Shown here: positions 1 to 7,181 of the stretch, one piece after another | How positions within the stretch are numbered: the first letter of the stretch is position 1 | Layout: every line of letters begins with the position of its first letter | Assembly (NCBI GenBank): GCA_946404705.1 | Contig: CAMJES010000006.1 | Coordinates: 1-21,696, forward strand | DNA length: 21,696 nt | From: an uncultured Ruminococcus sp. | Lineage (GTDB): Bacteria > Bacillota > Clostridia > Oscillospirales > Ruminococcaceae | Direction of reading: 5' to 3' | Position numbers and translations under genes: made by a program | The notes under the pieces: generated by a model | Told to the model about the DNA's origin: nothing | The model's database searches: none | The model's input: only the letters and a program-made list of their open reading frames with translations

Positions 1-123
1 CTGCTCGCCCCCTTGACCCCTCGCCACCCTTTAAAAAGCGTGGACGTAAACTTTTCGTCCGCTTCGCGGTTTTTCCGACAGATATCAGCGCTGCAATAAT
101 TCCGAATTCCGCATTCCGAATTA
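1..123 (-). repeat. Dispersed modular intergenic repeat, copy A (cut by window start)
   Basis: Read on the minus strand this stretch repeats the order of blocks seen at 6568-6735 and 10058-10258: a GGAATTCGGAATTATTG block, CAGCGCTGA, an AAACCGCGAAGCGGA block, a variable middle, and AGGGGTCAAGGGGGCGAGC. It is cut off at base 1 before the last hairpins of the element. It holds no credible gene. It lies upstream of the tRNA promoter. What it does is unknown; the match between copies is read directly from the sequence. Confidence 0.75.
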
Positions 124-203
124 AACAATTACGCATTTAAATTGCGCAGAATAGCCGTTTTTCGACTTTTTTGAAAAAATCTCAAAAAAATTTGAAAAAA
201 TGC

Positions 204-232
204 TTGACAGCGGCATATTTATGTGTTATAAT
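204..232 (+). promoter_or_regulatory. Sigma-A promoter of tRNA-Leu
   Basis: TTGACA at 204-209 and TATAAT at 227-232 are separated by exactly 17 bases, a perfect housekeeping promoter. The start site is expected near 239, about 34 bases before the tRNA. The DNA upstream is A/T-tract rich and could act as an UP element. Confidence 0.85.
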
Positions 233-272
233 AAATATCGTCGTCAGGAAAGAGTACGACAAAACTTAATAC

Positions 273-356
273 GCGGTAGTGCTGGAATAGGCAGACAGGC
301 ACGTTTGAGGGGCGTGTGTCTTTGACGTATGGGTTCAAGTCCCATTTACCGCACCA
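273..356 (+). tRNA. tRNA-Leu, anticodon GAG
   Basis: The acceptor stem pairs GCGGTAG (273-279) with the bases before the encoded CCA end (354-356). The anticodon stem is CACGT (300-304) with GCGTG (312-316). The seven-base loop TTGAGGG carries the anticodon GAG at 307-309, which reads CUC and CUU leucine codons. A long variable arm follows and the T-loop GTTCAAGTC is intact. The 84-base length fits a class II tRNA. It sits alone between its own promoter and terminator. Confidence 0.95.
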
Positions 357-359
357 ATC

Positions 360-388
360 TCCATCTATCTTCGGATAGGTGGATTTTT
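360..388 (+). terminator. Rho-independent terminator of tRNA-Leu
   Basis: TCCATCTATC (360-369) pairs with GATAGGTGGA (374-383) around a TTCG tetraloop, with one G-T pair, followed by TTTTT at 384-388. It begins four bases after the CCA end of the tRNA. The stretch from 389 to 545 shows no gene or clear element. Confidence 0.9.
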
Positions 389-545
389 GTTTTTATATTC
401 TCTTCTGCAAGCTCCTTTGCAATATGCATCCCCATCCCCCTCGATTAAATCGTTTTCTTAACATTTTATACCTAATTTGTATGATGTGTAGAAAATGGCG
501 CTCTATGGGGAAAAATGTTTGAGCAAATAATTAGTAGTAAACCTA

Positions 546-574
546 TTGACAAACTATGATTTAAGCTGTATAAT
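546..574 (+). promoter_or_regulatory. Promoter of the met/polar amino acid transport operon
   Basis: TTGACA at 546-551 and TATAAT at 569-574 with a 17-base spacer form a consensus sigma-A promoter; transcription should start near 581. That leaves a leader of about 160 bases before metN. I see no SAM riboswitch and no T-box consensus in it; it holds a leader ORF and hairpins instead. A consensus promoter fits an operon controlled mainly after initiation. Confidence 0.85.
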
Positions 575-619
575 AAAACCACCGTAAAACAAAACCAATC
601 TGAAAGGAGCGCGCTTATT

Positions 620-676
620 ATGATGTCTATGTGTACAATGTCATGCAAAACAGAATATCATAAAAGCCGCTTTTAA
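620..676 (+). CDS. Met/Cys-rich 18-aa leader peptide
   Basis: The ORF encodes MMSMCTMSCKTEYHKSRF, with four Met and two Cys in the first nine residues. An AAAGGAG ribosome-binding site at 603-609 lies 10 bases before the ATG. The stop codon (674-676) falls inside the 5' arm of a predicted antiterminator hairpin (669-678 with 696-704). It precedes the metNIQ-led operon and is followed by a terminator, the layout of leader peptides such as TrpL and HisL. By analogy, ribosomes would stall on the Met/Cys codons when these amino acids or their charged tRNAs run short. The ORF and pairing are seen; the regulatory role is inferred. I know no named family for it. Confidence 0.7.
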   Translation: MMSMCTMSCKTEYHKSRF

Positions 677-723
677 GTTTTTTACATATTATCTGACTTA
701 AAGCAGGTTCGCCTGCTTTTTTT
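669..723 (+). promoter_or_regulatory. Transcription attenuator: competing antiterminator and terminator
   Basis: The terminator pairs AAAGCAGG (700-707) with CCTGCTTT (712-719) around a TTCG loop, followed by Ts to 723. The competing antiterminator pairs GC plus TTTAAGT (669-670, 672-678, one bulged T) with ACTTAAAGC (696-704). It would take five of the eight bases of the terminator's 5' arm. A ribosome at the leader stop codon (674-676) would cover the antiterminator arm and let the terminator form. A ribosome stalled at the Met/Cys codons (620-646) would leave it free. metN begins 19 bases after the last T. Confidence 0.7.
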
Positions 724-741
724 AATGGGAGTAAAAACCGT

Positions 742-1728
742 ATGATCGAGCTTAAAAATATATCCAAAACCTATGGCAAGGGCGACAAGGCCGTTACCGC
801 TATAAAGGAAGTCAATATCACTATAAATGACGGAGAGATATTCGGCATAATCGGTCTTTCCGGCGCAGGAAAAAGCACCCTTGTACGATGCATAAACTTT
901 CTCGAACGCCCCACAACTGGCGAAGTTATCATAGACGGACAGAGCCTCGGAACGCTTTCGACAAAGCAGCTTCTTGAAGCACGGCGGAACATCGGAATGA
1001 TATTTCAGGGCTTCAACCTGCTTGAACAGAGGACGGTGCTTAAAAACATCTGCTTTCCGCTGGAAATTGCAGGCGTAAAAAAAGCTGACGCAGAAAAAAG
1101 GGCAAGGGAGCTTCTCGAACTCGTTTCGCTTTCCGAAAAGGAAAAAAGCTATCCCTCACAGCTTTCGGGCGGTCAGAAGCAGCGTGTTGCAATTGCAAGG
1201 GCGCTCGCGGCAAATCCGAAATATCTGCTCTGCGATGAAGCGACCAGCGCACTCGACCCCGACACGACACGTTCTATCCTTGAACTTATGAAAAAGATAA
1301 ACAAGGAGCTTGGCATAACGATAGTCGTTATCACTCACGAAATGAGCATTATCGACAGTATTTGCGACAGAGTGGCAGTCCTCGACCAAAGCGTTGTCGC
1401 AGAAATGGGCGATGTAAAGACCGTATTTGCAAATCCGCAGTCGGATATCGCCAAGAAACTCGTTCTTCCCGAGATGAAAACGGCTGACGAGATAAACGAG
1501 GGCAGAAAGATACGCATAATTTTCAACGGCGAAAGCTCGGGAAAGCCCGTTCTTGCCAATATTATAATGGAATGCGGCGCTGCGGTGAATATTCTCCACG
1601 CCGACACCAAGGACATTGACGGAAAGGCTTACGGTCAGCTTATCATTCAGATACCGTTTGCCGCTTACGAACGAGTTGAAGCTTATCTAAAAGCGAATAA
1701 TATCGAATTTTCGCAGCTTGACGGTTAA
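742..1728 (+). CDS. metN: Methionine ABC importer ATP-binding protein MetN
   Basis: This 328-aa ATPase would energise methionine import at the inner face of the membrane. It shows Walker A GLSGAGKST (residues 38-46), Q-loop Gln89, ABC signature LSGGQKQR (141-148), Walker B YLLCDEA (161-167) and the switch His199. The C-terminal part (about 250-328) resembles the ligand-sensing NIL domain that marks MetN and mediates trans-inhibition by methionine. GGGAG at 727-731 precedes the ATG. metI starts 15 bases downstream. Expression is probably controlled by the leader attenuator. The MetN assignment rests on the NIL-like tail plus metI and metQ next door. Confidence 0.93.
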   Translation: MIELKNISKTYGKGDKAVTAIKEVNITINDGEIFGIIGLSGAGKSTLVRCINFLERPTTGEVIIDGQSLGTLSTKQLLEARRNIGMIFQGFNLLEQRTVLKNICFPLEIAGVKKADAEKRARELLELVSLSEKEKSYPSQLSGGQKQRVAIARALAANPKYLLCDEATSALDPDTTRSILELMKKINKELGITIVVITHEMSIIDSICDRVAVLDQSVVAEMGDVKTVFANPQSDIAKKLVLPEMKTADEINEGRKIRIIFNGESSGKPVLANIIMECGAAVNILHADTKDIDGKAYGQLIIQIPFAAYERVEAYLKANNIEFSQLDG

Positions 1729-1743
1729 AGGAGGTTTTAGAAA

Positions 1744-2421
1744 ATGTCAGATCTGCTTACACAGCTTATTGAAAAGGGCGTTTTGCAGAAGGGAATATGG
1801 GAAACGATATACTTGACGTTCATTTCCGCATTTTTCTCTTACATAATCGGACTTCCGCTCGGCGTTCTCTTAAACGTTACAAGCTCGGACGGAATAAAGC
1901 CTATACCGTGGCTAAACAGAATACTCGGATTTATCGTTAACATCTTTCGAAGCATTCCTTTCGTTATATTAATGGTTGCAATGCTTCCTGTTGCGAAGCT
2001 TGTTGTCGGAACAAGTCTTGGAAACAAGGCTATGATAGTAACGCTTATAATCGCAGCTGCGCCTTATGTTGCGCGAATGGTCGAAAGCTCGATAAAAGAG
2101 GTCGACAAGGGCGTTATTGAAGCTGCCCAGTCAATGGGAACTTCAAATTTCAAGATAATATGTAAGGTGCTTATCCCCGAATCAAAGCCGTCGCTTTTAG
2201 TCGGTGCGGTGATATCACTTGTAACGATACTCGGCTACTCCGCAATGGCAGGAACTATCGGCGGAGGCGGACTTGGTATGATAGCTATCAACTACGGCTA
2301 TCAGCGTTTTAACAACGATATAATATGGGTGTGCGTAGTGCTTACGATCATCATTGTTCAGCTTATTCAAGAGTTTGGCATGATGCTTGCTCGCAAAACG
2401 GACAAACGTATTAATAAGTAA
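1744..2421 (+). CDS. metI: Methionine ABC importer permease MetI
   Basis: This 225-aa integral membrane protein is of usual MetI length and has about five hydrophobic segments. The cytoplasmic coupling stretch EAAQSMGTSNFKIICKVLIP (about 126-145) matches the EAA motif of ABC permeases that docks on the ATPase. The segment AMAGTIGGGGLG near residue 170 is typical of the MetI group. AAAGGAGG lies just upstream of the ATG. It would form a MetN2-MetI2 complex with MetQ delivering substrate. A weak 5-bp hairpin with Ts (2420-2436) follows the stop codon. Confidence 0.93.
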   Translation: MSDLLTQLIEKGVLQKGIWETIYLTFISAFFSYIIGLPLGVLLNVTSSDGIKPIPWLNRILGFIVNIFRSIPFVILMVAMLPVAKLVVGTSLGNKAMIVTLIIAAAPYVARMVESSIKEVDKGVIEAAQSMGTSNFKIICKVLIPESKPSLLVGAVISLVTILGYSAMAGTIGGGGLGMIAINYGYQRFNNDIIWVCVVLTIIIVQLIQEFGMMLARKTDKRINK

Positions 2422-2452
2422 CGCATTTGCGTTTTTAAGGAGAAAAAGGAAA

Positions 2453-2527
2453 ATGGAAAAACTTTTTGACCGCCTTTTAAGGGAAAATTTCAGGAATGGA
2501 CGAATGCAGAGTACACGATGTTGTTAA
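2453..2527 (+). CDS. Possible 24-aa small ORF between metI and metQ
   Basis: An ATG 10 bases after an AAGGAG site (2437-2442) opens 24 codons encoding a basic, Arg-rich peptide that ends in Cys-Cys. It fills most of the 167-base gap between metI and metQ. I do not recognise it. It may be a real small gene, the 5' remnant of a lost gene, or a device that couples translation across the gap. The support is the ribosome-binding site and position only. Confidence 0.3.
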   Translation: MEKLFDRLLRENFRNGRMQSTRCC

Positions 2528-2588
2528 ATCCATAACTGTTCATTCACCAAAAACTGAAATTCAACGTATAATAAAGGAGATTATTATT

Positions 2589-3536
2589 ATGAAAAAGAAT
2601 ACTGTATTAACAAGCATTATCGCCGCATTTTCTATCGCAGCACTCGCACTCACAGGCTGCTCTTCAAGCACAGGCAGCACAGAAACCACATCTGCCGATA
2701 CTTCCGCAGCTGCAAACAATGAGGAAACCACAGCAGCAGAAGCTGAAACCACAGCAGAAGAAACAGCTTCAGCAGACACGACCGCAGCTGACGGCGACAA
2801 CGTTATCAAGGTAGGCGCTACCTCTACACCGCACGGCGAAATACTCGAATTCGTAAAGGATAAGCTCGCAGAGCAGGGTTACGACCTCCAGATAACAATT
2901 TATGACGACTATGTTCTTCCGAACAAGGCTGTTGCAGACGGAGAGCTTGACGCAAACTACTTCCAGCACACACCTTACCTCAACAGCTTCAACGCTTCAA
3001 ACGGCACGGACATCGTTTCCGTTGCTTCTATCCACTATGAACCGTTCGGACTTTATGCAAACGGCATTTCAAGCGTTGCAGATATCCCCGAGGGCGCATC
3101 TATCGTAATTCCTGCCGACGACAGCAACGAAACAAGAGCGCTTCTCCTGCTTGCACAGGAAGGACTTATCACTCTCCCCGAGGGCGCAAACGCTCTTGAC
3201 GGCGTAAACACGCTTGACATTGTTGACGACCACGGCTACAATATCACGACCGTTCAGGCTGACACAGTTGCAGCTCAGTTCGCAAACGGCGGCGACGGTT
3301 CTCTCGCAGTAATCAACGGCAACTACGCTCTTGCAGCAGGTCTTAAAATTGAAGAAGCTATCGCAACAGAGGACGCTTCGGGCGACGCCGCTCAGACATA
3401 CGCAAACATCATCGCTGTAAACAGAGGAAACGAAGACAGCGCAAAGATCAAGGCTCTTGTTGACGCACTTGAAACCGAAGATGTAAAGAACTTTATTGCC
3501 GAGAACTACAACGGCGCAGTTGTTGCAATTTTCTAA
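2589..3536 (+). CDS. metQ: Methionine-binding lipoprotein MetQ (NLPA family)
   Basis: This 315-aa surface lipoprotein binds methionine and hands it to MetNI. The frame is open further upstream, but the ATG at 2589 follows AAAGGAG (2573-2579) and begins a proper signal peptide with lipobox LTGC and lipidated Cys24. Residues 25-72 form a Thr/Ala/Glu-rich linker from the membrane. The mature domain starts IKVGATSTPHGEIL and contains DYVLPNKAVADGELDANYFQ, typical of MetQ/NLPA proteins. No terminator is visible in the 50 bases before the next gene, so the following polar amino acid genes are probably cotranscribed. Confidence 0.93.
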   Translation: MKKNTVLTSIIAAFSIAALALTGCSSSTGSTETTSADTSAAANNEETTAAEAETTAEETASADTTAADGDNVIKVGATSTPHGEILEFVKDKLAEQGYDLQITIYDDYVLPNKAVADGELDANYFQHTPYLNSFNASNGTDIVSVASIHYEPFGLYANGISSVADIPEGASIVIPADDSNETRALLLLAQEGLITLPEGANALDGVNTLDIVDDHGYNITTVQADTVAAQFANGGDGSLAVINGNYALAAGLKIEEAIATEDASGDAAQTYANIIAVNRGNEDSAKIKALVDALETEDVKNFIAENYNGAVVAIF

Positions 3537-3586
3537 ATCAAAAACAGAACCTTTAAATCAGAAATTCTCTTGAACCGGAGGAAAAC

Positions 3587-4240
3587 ATGGATCTGGCATT
3601 TATTTCGCAGCATTATCCGCTTTATGTAAAAGCAGCGGTGCTGACGGTCGTTATCGGCGGTATAGGCATTGTCCTATCCGCCGTTGTCGGACTGATATGC
3701 GCATTGTCAAGGTATTATAAGATACCCGTTCTGCGCACGATAACCGTCATCTACACCGAGCTTTCGAGAAACACGCCGCTTATCGTGCAGCTGTTTTTCC
3801 TGTATTTCGGTCTGCCGAAAGCAGGGATAGTTCTCTCCTCGGAGGCCTGCGGCATAATCGGACTTACATTTCTCGGCGGAAGCTATATGTCGGAATCCAT
3901 CCTCAGCGGTTTTCAGAGCATCAAAAAAGGGCAGATCGAATCTGCCGAAAGTCTTGGACTTTCAAAAGCGCAGATAATGCGTTATGTTGTTTTCCCGAGA
4001 GCTGCGGCAGCTGCGATGCCTGCCGTAAGTGCAAATATAATCTTCCTTTTAAAGGAAACCAGCGTTTTCAGCGCAGTCGCCCTTGCCGACCTTATGTATG
4101 TCGCAAAGGATCTTATCGGAATGTACTCCAGCACGACCGAGTCGCTTTTTATGCTTGTCGTTGCATACCTTATCATAATTTTGCCGATATCGCTGTTATG
4201 CTCGGTGCTTGAAAGGAGGCTTCGCCGTGGAGGGGCTTAA
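3587..4240 (+). CDS. Polar amino acid ABC transporter permease (HisM/GlnP type)
   Basis: This 217-aa membrane protein has about five hydrophobic segments and the family motif YTELSRNTPLIVQLFFLYFG (about 62-81). Its EAA loop reads ESAESLGLSKAQIMRYVVFP (about 117-136). CGGAGG lies upstream of the ATG. Its 3' end overlaps the next permease gene by 14 bases, and the two probably form a heterodimeric channel. Substrate cannot be told from the permease; the binding protein of the operon is PEB1a-like, suggesting Asp/Glu or cyst(e)ine. Confidence 0.9.
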   Translation: MDLAFISQHYPLYVKAAVLTVVIGGIGIVLSAVVGLICALSRYYKIPVLRTITVIYTELSRNTPLIVQLFFLYFGLPKAGIVLSSEACGIIGLTFLGGSYMSESILSGFQSIKKGQIESAESLGLSKAQIMRYVVFPRAAAAAMPAVSANIIFLLKETSVFSAVALADLMYVAKDLIGMYSSTTESLFMLVVAYLIIILPISLLCSVLERRLRRGGA

Positions 4241-4907
4241 GATAATCTTTGAGGGCAGCAACTTTTTGCGGCTGCTCGGCGGACTTTGGGTCACGATACG
4301 CATTGCGCTTATCTCGATCGGACTTTCGGTCATACTCGGCTCGTTCCTCGGCGCTGCAATGAGGGTCAGGAACAAAGCCGTGAGAGCCGTATGCAGGGCT
4401 TACCTTGAAATAGTGCGCATAATGCCGCAGCTTGTATGGCTTTTTATCGTATTTTTCGGCATAGTCAGAACGTTCGGCATCAACCTTTCGGGCGAAACTT
4501 CGGCTGTTATCGTGTTCACGATATGGGGAACTGCTGAAATGGGCGACCTTGTGCGCGGCGGCTTTGAAAATGTCCCCGTTCATCAGTACGAATCATCGCA
4601 GGCGCTCGGATTGACAAAGCTTCAAGCTTATATCTACGTTATTTTTCCGCAGGCAATACGCTTGCTTATCCCGAATATGATAAATCTTTCGACAAGAATG
4701 ATAAAAACCACAGCTCTCGTATCCCTTATAGGCGTTACGGAGGTGCTTAAAGTCGGCAAGCAGATCATTGACGCAAACCGCTTTGAAGCGCCGAACGCAG
4801 CGCTTTGGGTGTACGGAACGATATTCTTAATGTATTTTTTTGTATGTTTCCCTCTTTCGATGCTCGCGACAGCTATCGAAAAGAAGCAGAAAAAGCTTTC
4901 GGCTTAA
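4227..4907 (+). CDS. Polar amino acid ABC transporter permease, second subunit
   Basis: This protein is about 226 aa and of the same family as the preceding permease. It has the motif YLEIVRIMPQLVWLFIVFFG and the EAA loop ESSQALGLTKLQAYIYVIFP. A TTG at 4209 is in frame, but AAAGGAGG (4212-4219) lies downstream of it and seven bases before GTG 4227, so GTG is the likely start. The gene overlaps the upstream gene by 14 bases, which suggests translational coupling. It would pair with the upstream permease and the ATPase that follows. Confidence 0.88.
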   Translation: MEGLKIIFEGSNFLRLLGGLWVTIRIALISIGLSVILGSFLGAAMRVRNKAVRAVCRAYLEIVRIMPQLVWLFIVFFGIVRTFGINLSGETSAVIVFTIWGTAEMGDLVRGGFENVPVHQYESSQALGLTKLQAYIYVIFPQAIRLLIPNMINLSTRMIKTTALVSLIGVTEVLKVGKQIIDANRFEAPNAALWVYGTIFLMYFFVCFPLSMLATAIEKKQKKLSA

Positions 4908-4928
4908 GCATTATAAGGAGTTGGCATA

Positions 4929-5672
4929 ATGGCGGAAAAGATAATCGAGGTAAAAAACCTGCATAAGCAGTTCGGCGAAAACGTAATACTTAAAGATCTG
5001 TCAATATCGGTCGAAAAGGGCGAAGTCGTTGTACTTATAGGCCCCTCGGGCTGCGGCAAAAGTACGCTGCTGCGATGTCTGAACGGACTTGAACCGATAC
5101 AGGGCGGAAGCGTTATGCTTCACGGCGAACCCGTGCTTTACGGCAAAAAAAGCCTTACAAAAATACGTCAGAGGATAGGAATGGTCTTTCAGAGCTACGA
5201 CCTTTTTCCTCACATGACGGTAGCTCAGAATATTGCGCTTGCACCGCTTAAAGTGCAGAAAAGAGATAAAAAAGAGGTCGAAGAGGAAACGCTCAAACTG
5301 CTTGAAAGAGTAGGTCTTTCGGGGAAAGCTGACGCCTACCCGAATGAGCTTTCGGGAGGACAGAAGCAGCGCGCGGCGATCGTCCGCAGCCTTATCATAC
5401 ACCCCGATATCATCCTGCTTGACGAGATAACGGCAGCGCTCGACCCCGAAATGGTGCATGAGGTGCTTAAAGTTGTGCTTGACCTTGCAAAAAGCGGCAC
5501 AACAATGATGATAGTCACCCACGAAATGGCATTCGCCAAAGCCGTAGCGGATAGGATACTGTTCCTTGACGGCGGCGAGATAGTCGAAGAGGGCAAACCC
5601 GACGAATTCTTTGATGCCCCCAAGACAGAAAGAGCAAAACAGTTCCTTAAAACATTCACATATTCAGACTAA
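4929..5672 (+). CDS. Polar amino acid ABC transporter ATP-binding protein (GlnQ type)
   Basis: This 247-aa ATPase of the GlnQ/HisP group has Walker A GPSGCGKST (38-46), Q-loop Gln88, signature LSGGQKQR (141-148), Walker B IILLDE (161-166) and switch His198. Unlike MetN upstream it has no C-terminal regulatory domain. AAGGAG precedes the ATG. It sits 21 bases after the second permease and 14 bases before the binding-protein gene, so a complete importer is encoded at 3587-6565. Confidence 0.93.
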   Translation: MAEKIIEVKNLHKQFGENVILKDLSISVEKGEVVVLIGPSGCGKSTLLRCLNGLEPIQGGSVMLHGEPVLYGKKSLTKIRQRIGMVFQSYDLFPHMTVAQNIALAPLKVQKRDKKEVEEETLKLLERVGLSGKADAYPNELSGGQKQRAAIVRSLIIHPDIILLDEITAALDPEMVHEVLKVVLDLAKSGTTMMIVTHEMAFAKAVADRILFLDGGEIVEEGKPDEFFDAPKTERAKQFLKTFTYSD

Positions 5673-5686
5673 CGGAGGGAAATAAA

Positions 5687-6565
5687 ATGAAAAAATTCAG
5701 CTTTAAGAAGATCCTTGCAGCAATATCCGCAGCAGCAATTGCCGTATCGTTTGCAGCTTGCGGCAATTCAAGCGCAGATACAACAGCAGACAGCACAACA
5801 GACGGAAAAGTTTACCGTACAGTTGACGAGATAAAGGAGAGCGGCACACTTAAGATCGGCGTTTTCTCCGATAAGAACCCGTTCGGCTACGTTGACAATA
5901 ACGGCGAGTATCAGGGCTATGACGTTTATTTCGCAAAAAGACTTGCGCAAGACCTCGGCACGGAGCTTGAACTTGTTTCGGTAGAAGCCGCAAACAGAGC
6001 AGAGTACCTTATCACAGGCAAGGTAGATATCATTCTCGCAAACTTTACAGTTACTCCCGAAAGAGCAGAAAAGGTCGATTTTGCACTTCCTTATATGAAA
6101 GTCGCACTCGGCGTTGTATCTCCCGAAAGCGCACCGATAAACTCCGAAGCTGACCTCGAAAATAAGAAGCTTATCGTTGTAAAGGGAACAACAGCAGAGC
6201 AGTATTTTACCGAGAATACATATAACGGACTTGAACTTGTGAAGTTCGACGAATATAACGAAGCATATTCCGCATTGCAGGACGGCAGAGGCGACGCATT
6301 CTCGACCGATAATACCGAAGTCCTCGCATGGGCAATGCAGAACCCCGGATTTACGGTAGGCATTGAAACGCTCGGCAGCCTTGATACTATCGCACCTGCA
6401 GTAACAAAGGGCAATGAAACACTTCTCCAGTTCATCAATGACGATATCAAAGCACTTGCGAACGAGAATTTCTTCCATAACGACTATGACGCAACACTTG
6501 CAAGCGTCTACGGTACAGCAGTAGATAAAGAAAGCCTCGTAGTCGAAGGCGGAGTAGTGGAATAA
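5687..6565 (+). CDS. PEB1a-like amino acid-binding lipoprotein (SBP family 3)
   Basis: This 292-aa protein has a signal peptide with lipobox FAAC and Cys25, then a short Ser/Thr/Asp linker. The mature part contains KIGVFSDKNPFGYVD, EAANRAEYLITGKVDIILAN (about 100-119) and ALPYMKVALGVVSP, from memory strikingly close to Campylobacter PEB1a, an aspartate/glutamate-binding protein. Relatives are often annotated as glutamate, glutamine or cysteine binders. The Met/Cys-rich leader peptide upstream and cotranscription with metNIQ favour cyst(e)ine, but family resemblance favours Asp/Glu. The substrate is therefore open. GGAGG precedes the ATG. Confidence 0.85.
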   Translation: MKKFSFKKILAAISAAAIAVSFAACGNSSADTTADSTTDGKVYRTVDEIKESGTLKIGVFSDKNPFGYVDNNGEYQGYDVYFAKRLAQDLGTELELVSVEAANRAEYLITGKVDIILANFTVTPERAEKVDFALPYMKVALGVVSPESAPINSEADLENKKLIVVKGTTAEQYFTENTYNGLELVKFDEYNEAYSALQDGRGDAFSTDNTEVLAWAMQNPGFTVGIETLGSLDTIAPAVTKGNETLLQFINDDIKALANENFFHNDYDATLASVYGTAVDKESLVVEGGVVE

Positions 6566-6567
6566 TT

Positions 6568-6735
6568 CGGAATTTGGAAGTCGGAATTCGGAATTATTGC
6601 AGCGCTGACATTTGTAGTTAAAACCGCGAAGCGGAGCAAAAGTTTCGCTCAAGCCTTTTCAAAGGCTTGCAGGGGTCAAGGGGACAGCGTCCCTTGTCGC
6701 GCTCCGCAGAGCGCGAAACTCCCTAAACCATAGCT
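6568..6735 (+). repeat. Dispersed modular intergenic repeat, copy B
   Basis: It starts three bases after the stop codon of the binding-protein gene. Blocks in order: GGAATTCGGAATTATTG, CAGCGCTGACATTTG, AAACCGCGAAGCGGA, a hairpin AAGCCTTT/AAAGGCTT (6651-6668), GGGGTCAAGGGGAC, hairpins GGGAC/GTCCC and CGCGCTC-CGCA-GAGCGCG, then GAAACTCCCTAAAC. Compared with 10058-10258, stem sequences differ while pairing is kept. It contains no gene and may also end the upstream operon's transcript. Confidence 0.75.
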
Positions 6736-6776
6736 AAAGGCACAGCCGCAACAGCACAAAAAAGTAAAAGCTTAAA

Positions 6777-6858
6777 AAGCGCAATTCACATCAAAAACGG
6801 AAAAGAGAACAAGTTTTGTCAAACAAACACTTGCTAAACCGATTTGTGAATTGCGCTT
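6777..6858. repeat. Inverted-repeat element, copy 1
   Basis: AAGCGCAATTCACA (6777-6790) and its exact complement TGTGAATTGCGCTT (6845-6858) flank 54 bases of A-rich sequence. The same arms, with different inner sequence, recur at 10306-10381. In both places the element follows the modular repeat and is followed by ATTCTATT. It could be a long hairpin at the 3' end of transcripts or a tiny non-autonomous mobile element. No gene is inside. Confidence 0.7.
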
Positions 6859-7074
6859 ATTCTATTTTCCTAAAACAAATTCTCCTCGGGGATAAAACGC
6901 GAGAAGCGAAGCGCCGAGCGTTTTGACCCGACATCGTATGAACGGCTATGCATTTTGAACTGCAGCGTTCGTTAAACGGGACGGGAAACCCGTCCCCTAC
7001 ATAGATTTTTGTGAAAATCGGGTATTATCGGGCGGATATGGAATCCGCCCCTAAATTTTAAACAAAGCCAAATT
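6859..7074. other. Gene-free stretch with two GC-rich hairpins
   Basis: Two perfect hairpins stand out: GGGACGGG/CCCGTCCC (6978-6985 with 6989-6996, loop AAA) and GGGCGGAT/ATCCGCCC (7030-7037 with 7043-7050). Neither has a T-run that would make it a clear terminator. I see no ORF with a ribosome-binding site here. The hairpins look like further modules of the repeat family that continues at 7075-7170. Confidence 0.6.
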
Positions 7075-7170
7075 CTTGCAGAATTAACGAAAACTTTTGT
7101 CAGCTTCGCGGTTTTAACTACATACGTTGGTGCTGCAATAATTCCGCATTCCGAATTTTCAACAATTACG
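7075..7170 (-). repeat. Dispersed modular intergenic repeat, copy C (left part)
   Basis: On the minus strand this reads GGAATGCGGAATTATTGCAGC, then AAACCGCGAAGC, then TTAATTCTGCAAGAATT and GGCTTTGTTTAAA. The last part matches 10058-10258 closely, after which this copy switches to the two hairpins at 6978-7050 instead of the GGGGTCAAGGG block. It lies just upstream of the csoR promoter. Confidence 0.7.
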
Positions 7171-7181
7171 CAAAAAAACGC

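Noticed and set aside
346..429. Minus-strand ORF of 27 codons downstream of tRNA-Leu with a GAGGGGG motif before the ATG
   Set aside because: It ends inside the tRNA and runs through the tRNA terminator, so its coding look is likely a by-product of those structures.
581..741. SAM riboswitch or T-box in the metN leader
   Set aside because: At about 160 bases, with no T-box consensus before the terminator and no SAM riboswitch-like stem order, the leader is better explained by the leader peptide and hairpins.
2496..2588. N-terminal extension of MetQ by 31 residues
   Set aside because: The ATG at 2589 has a proper ribosome-binding site and begins a canonical lipoprotein signal peptide, which an extension would bury.
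5768..6652. Long minus-strand open frame opposite the binding-protein gene
   Set aside because: Cys-rich, low-complexity translation without a ribosome-binding site, opposite a clear lipoprotein gene; a shadow frame.
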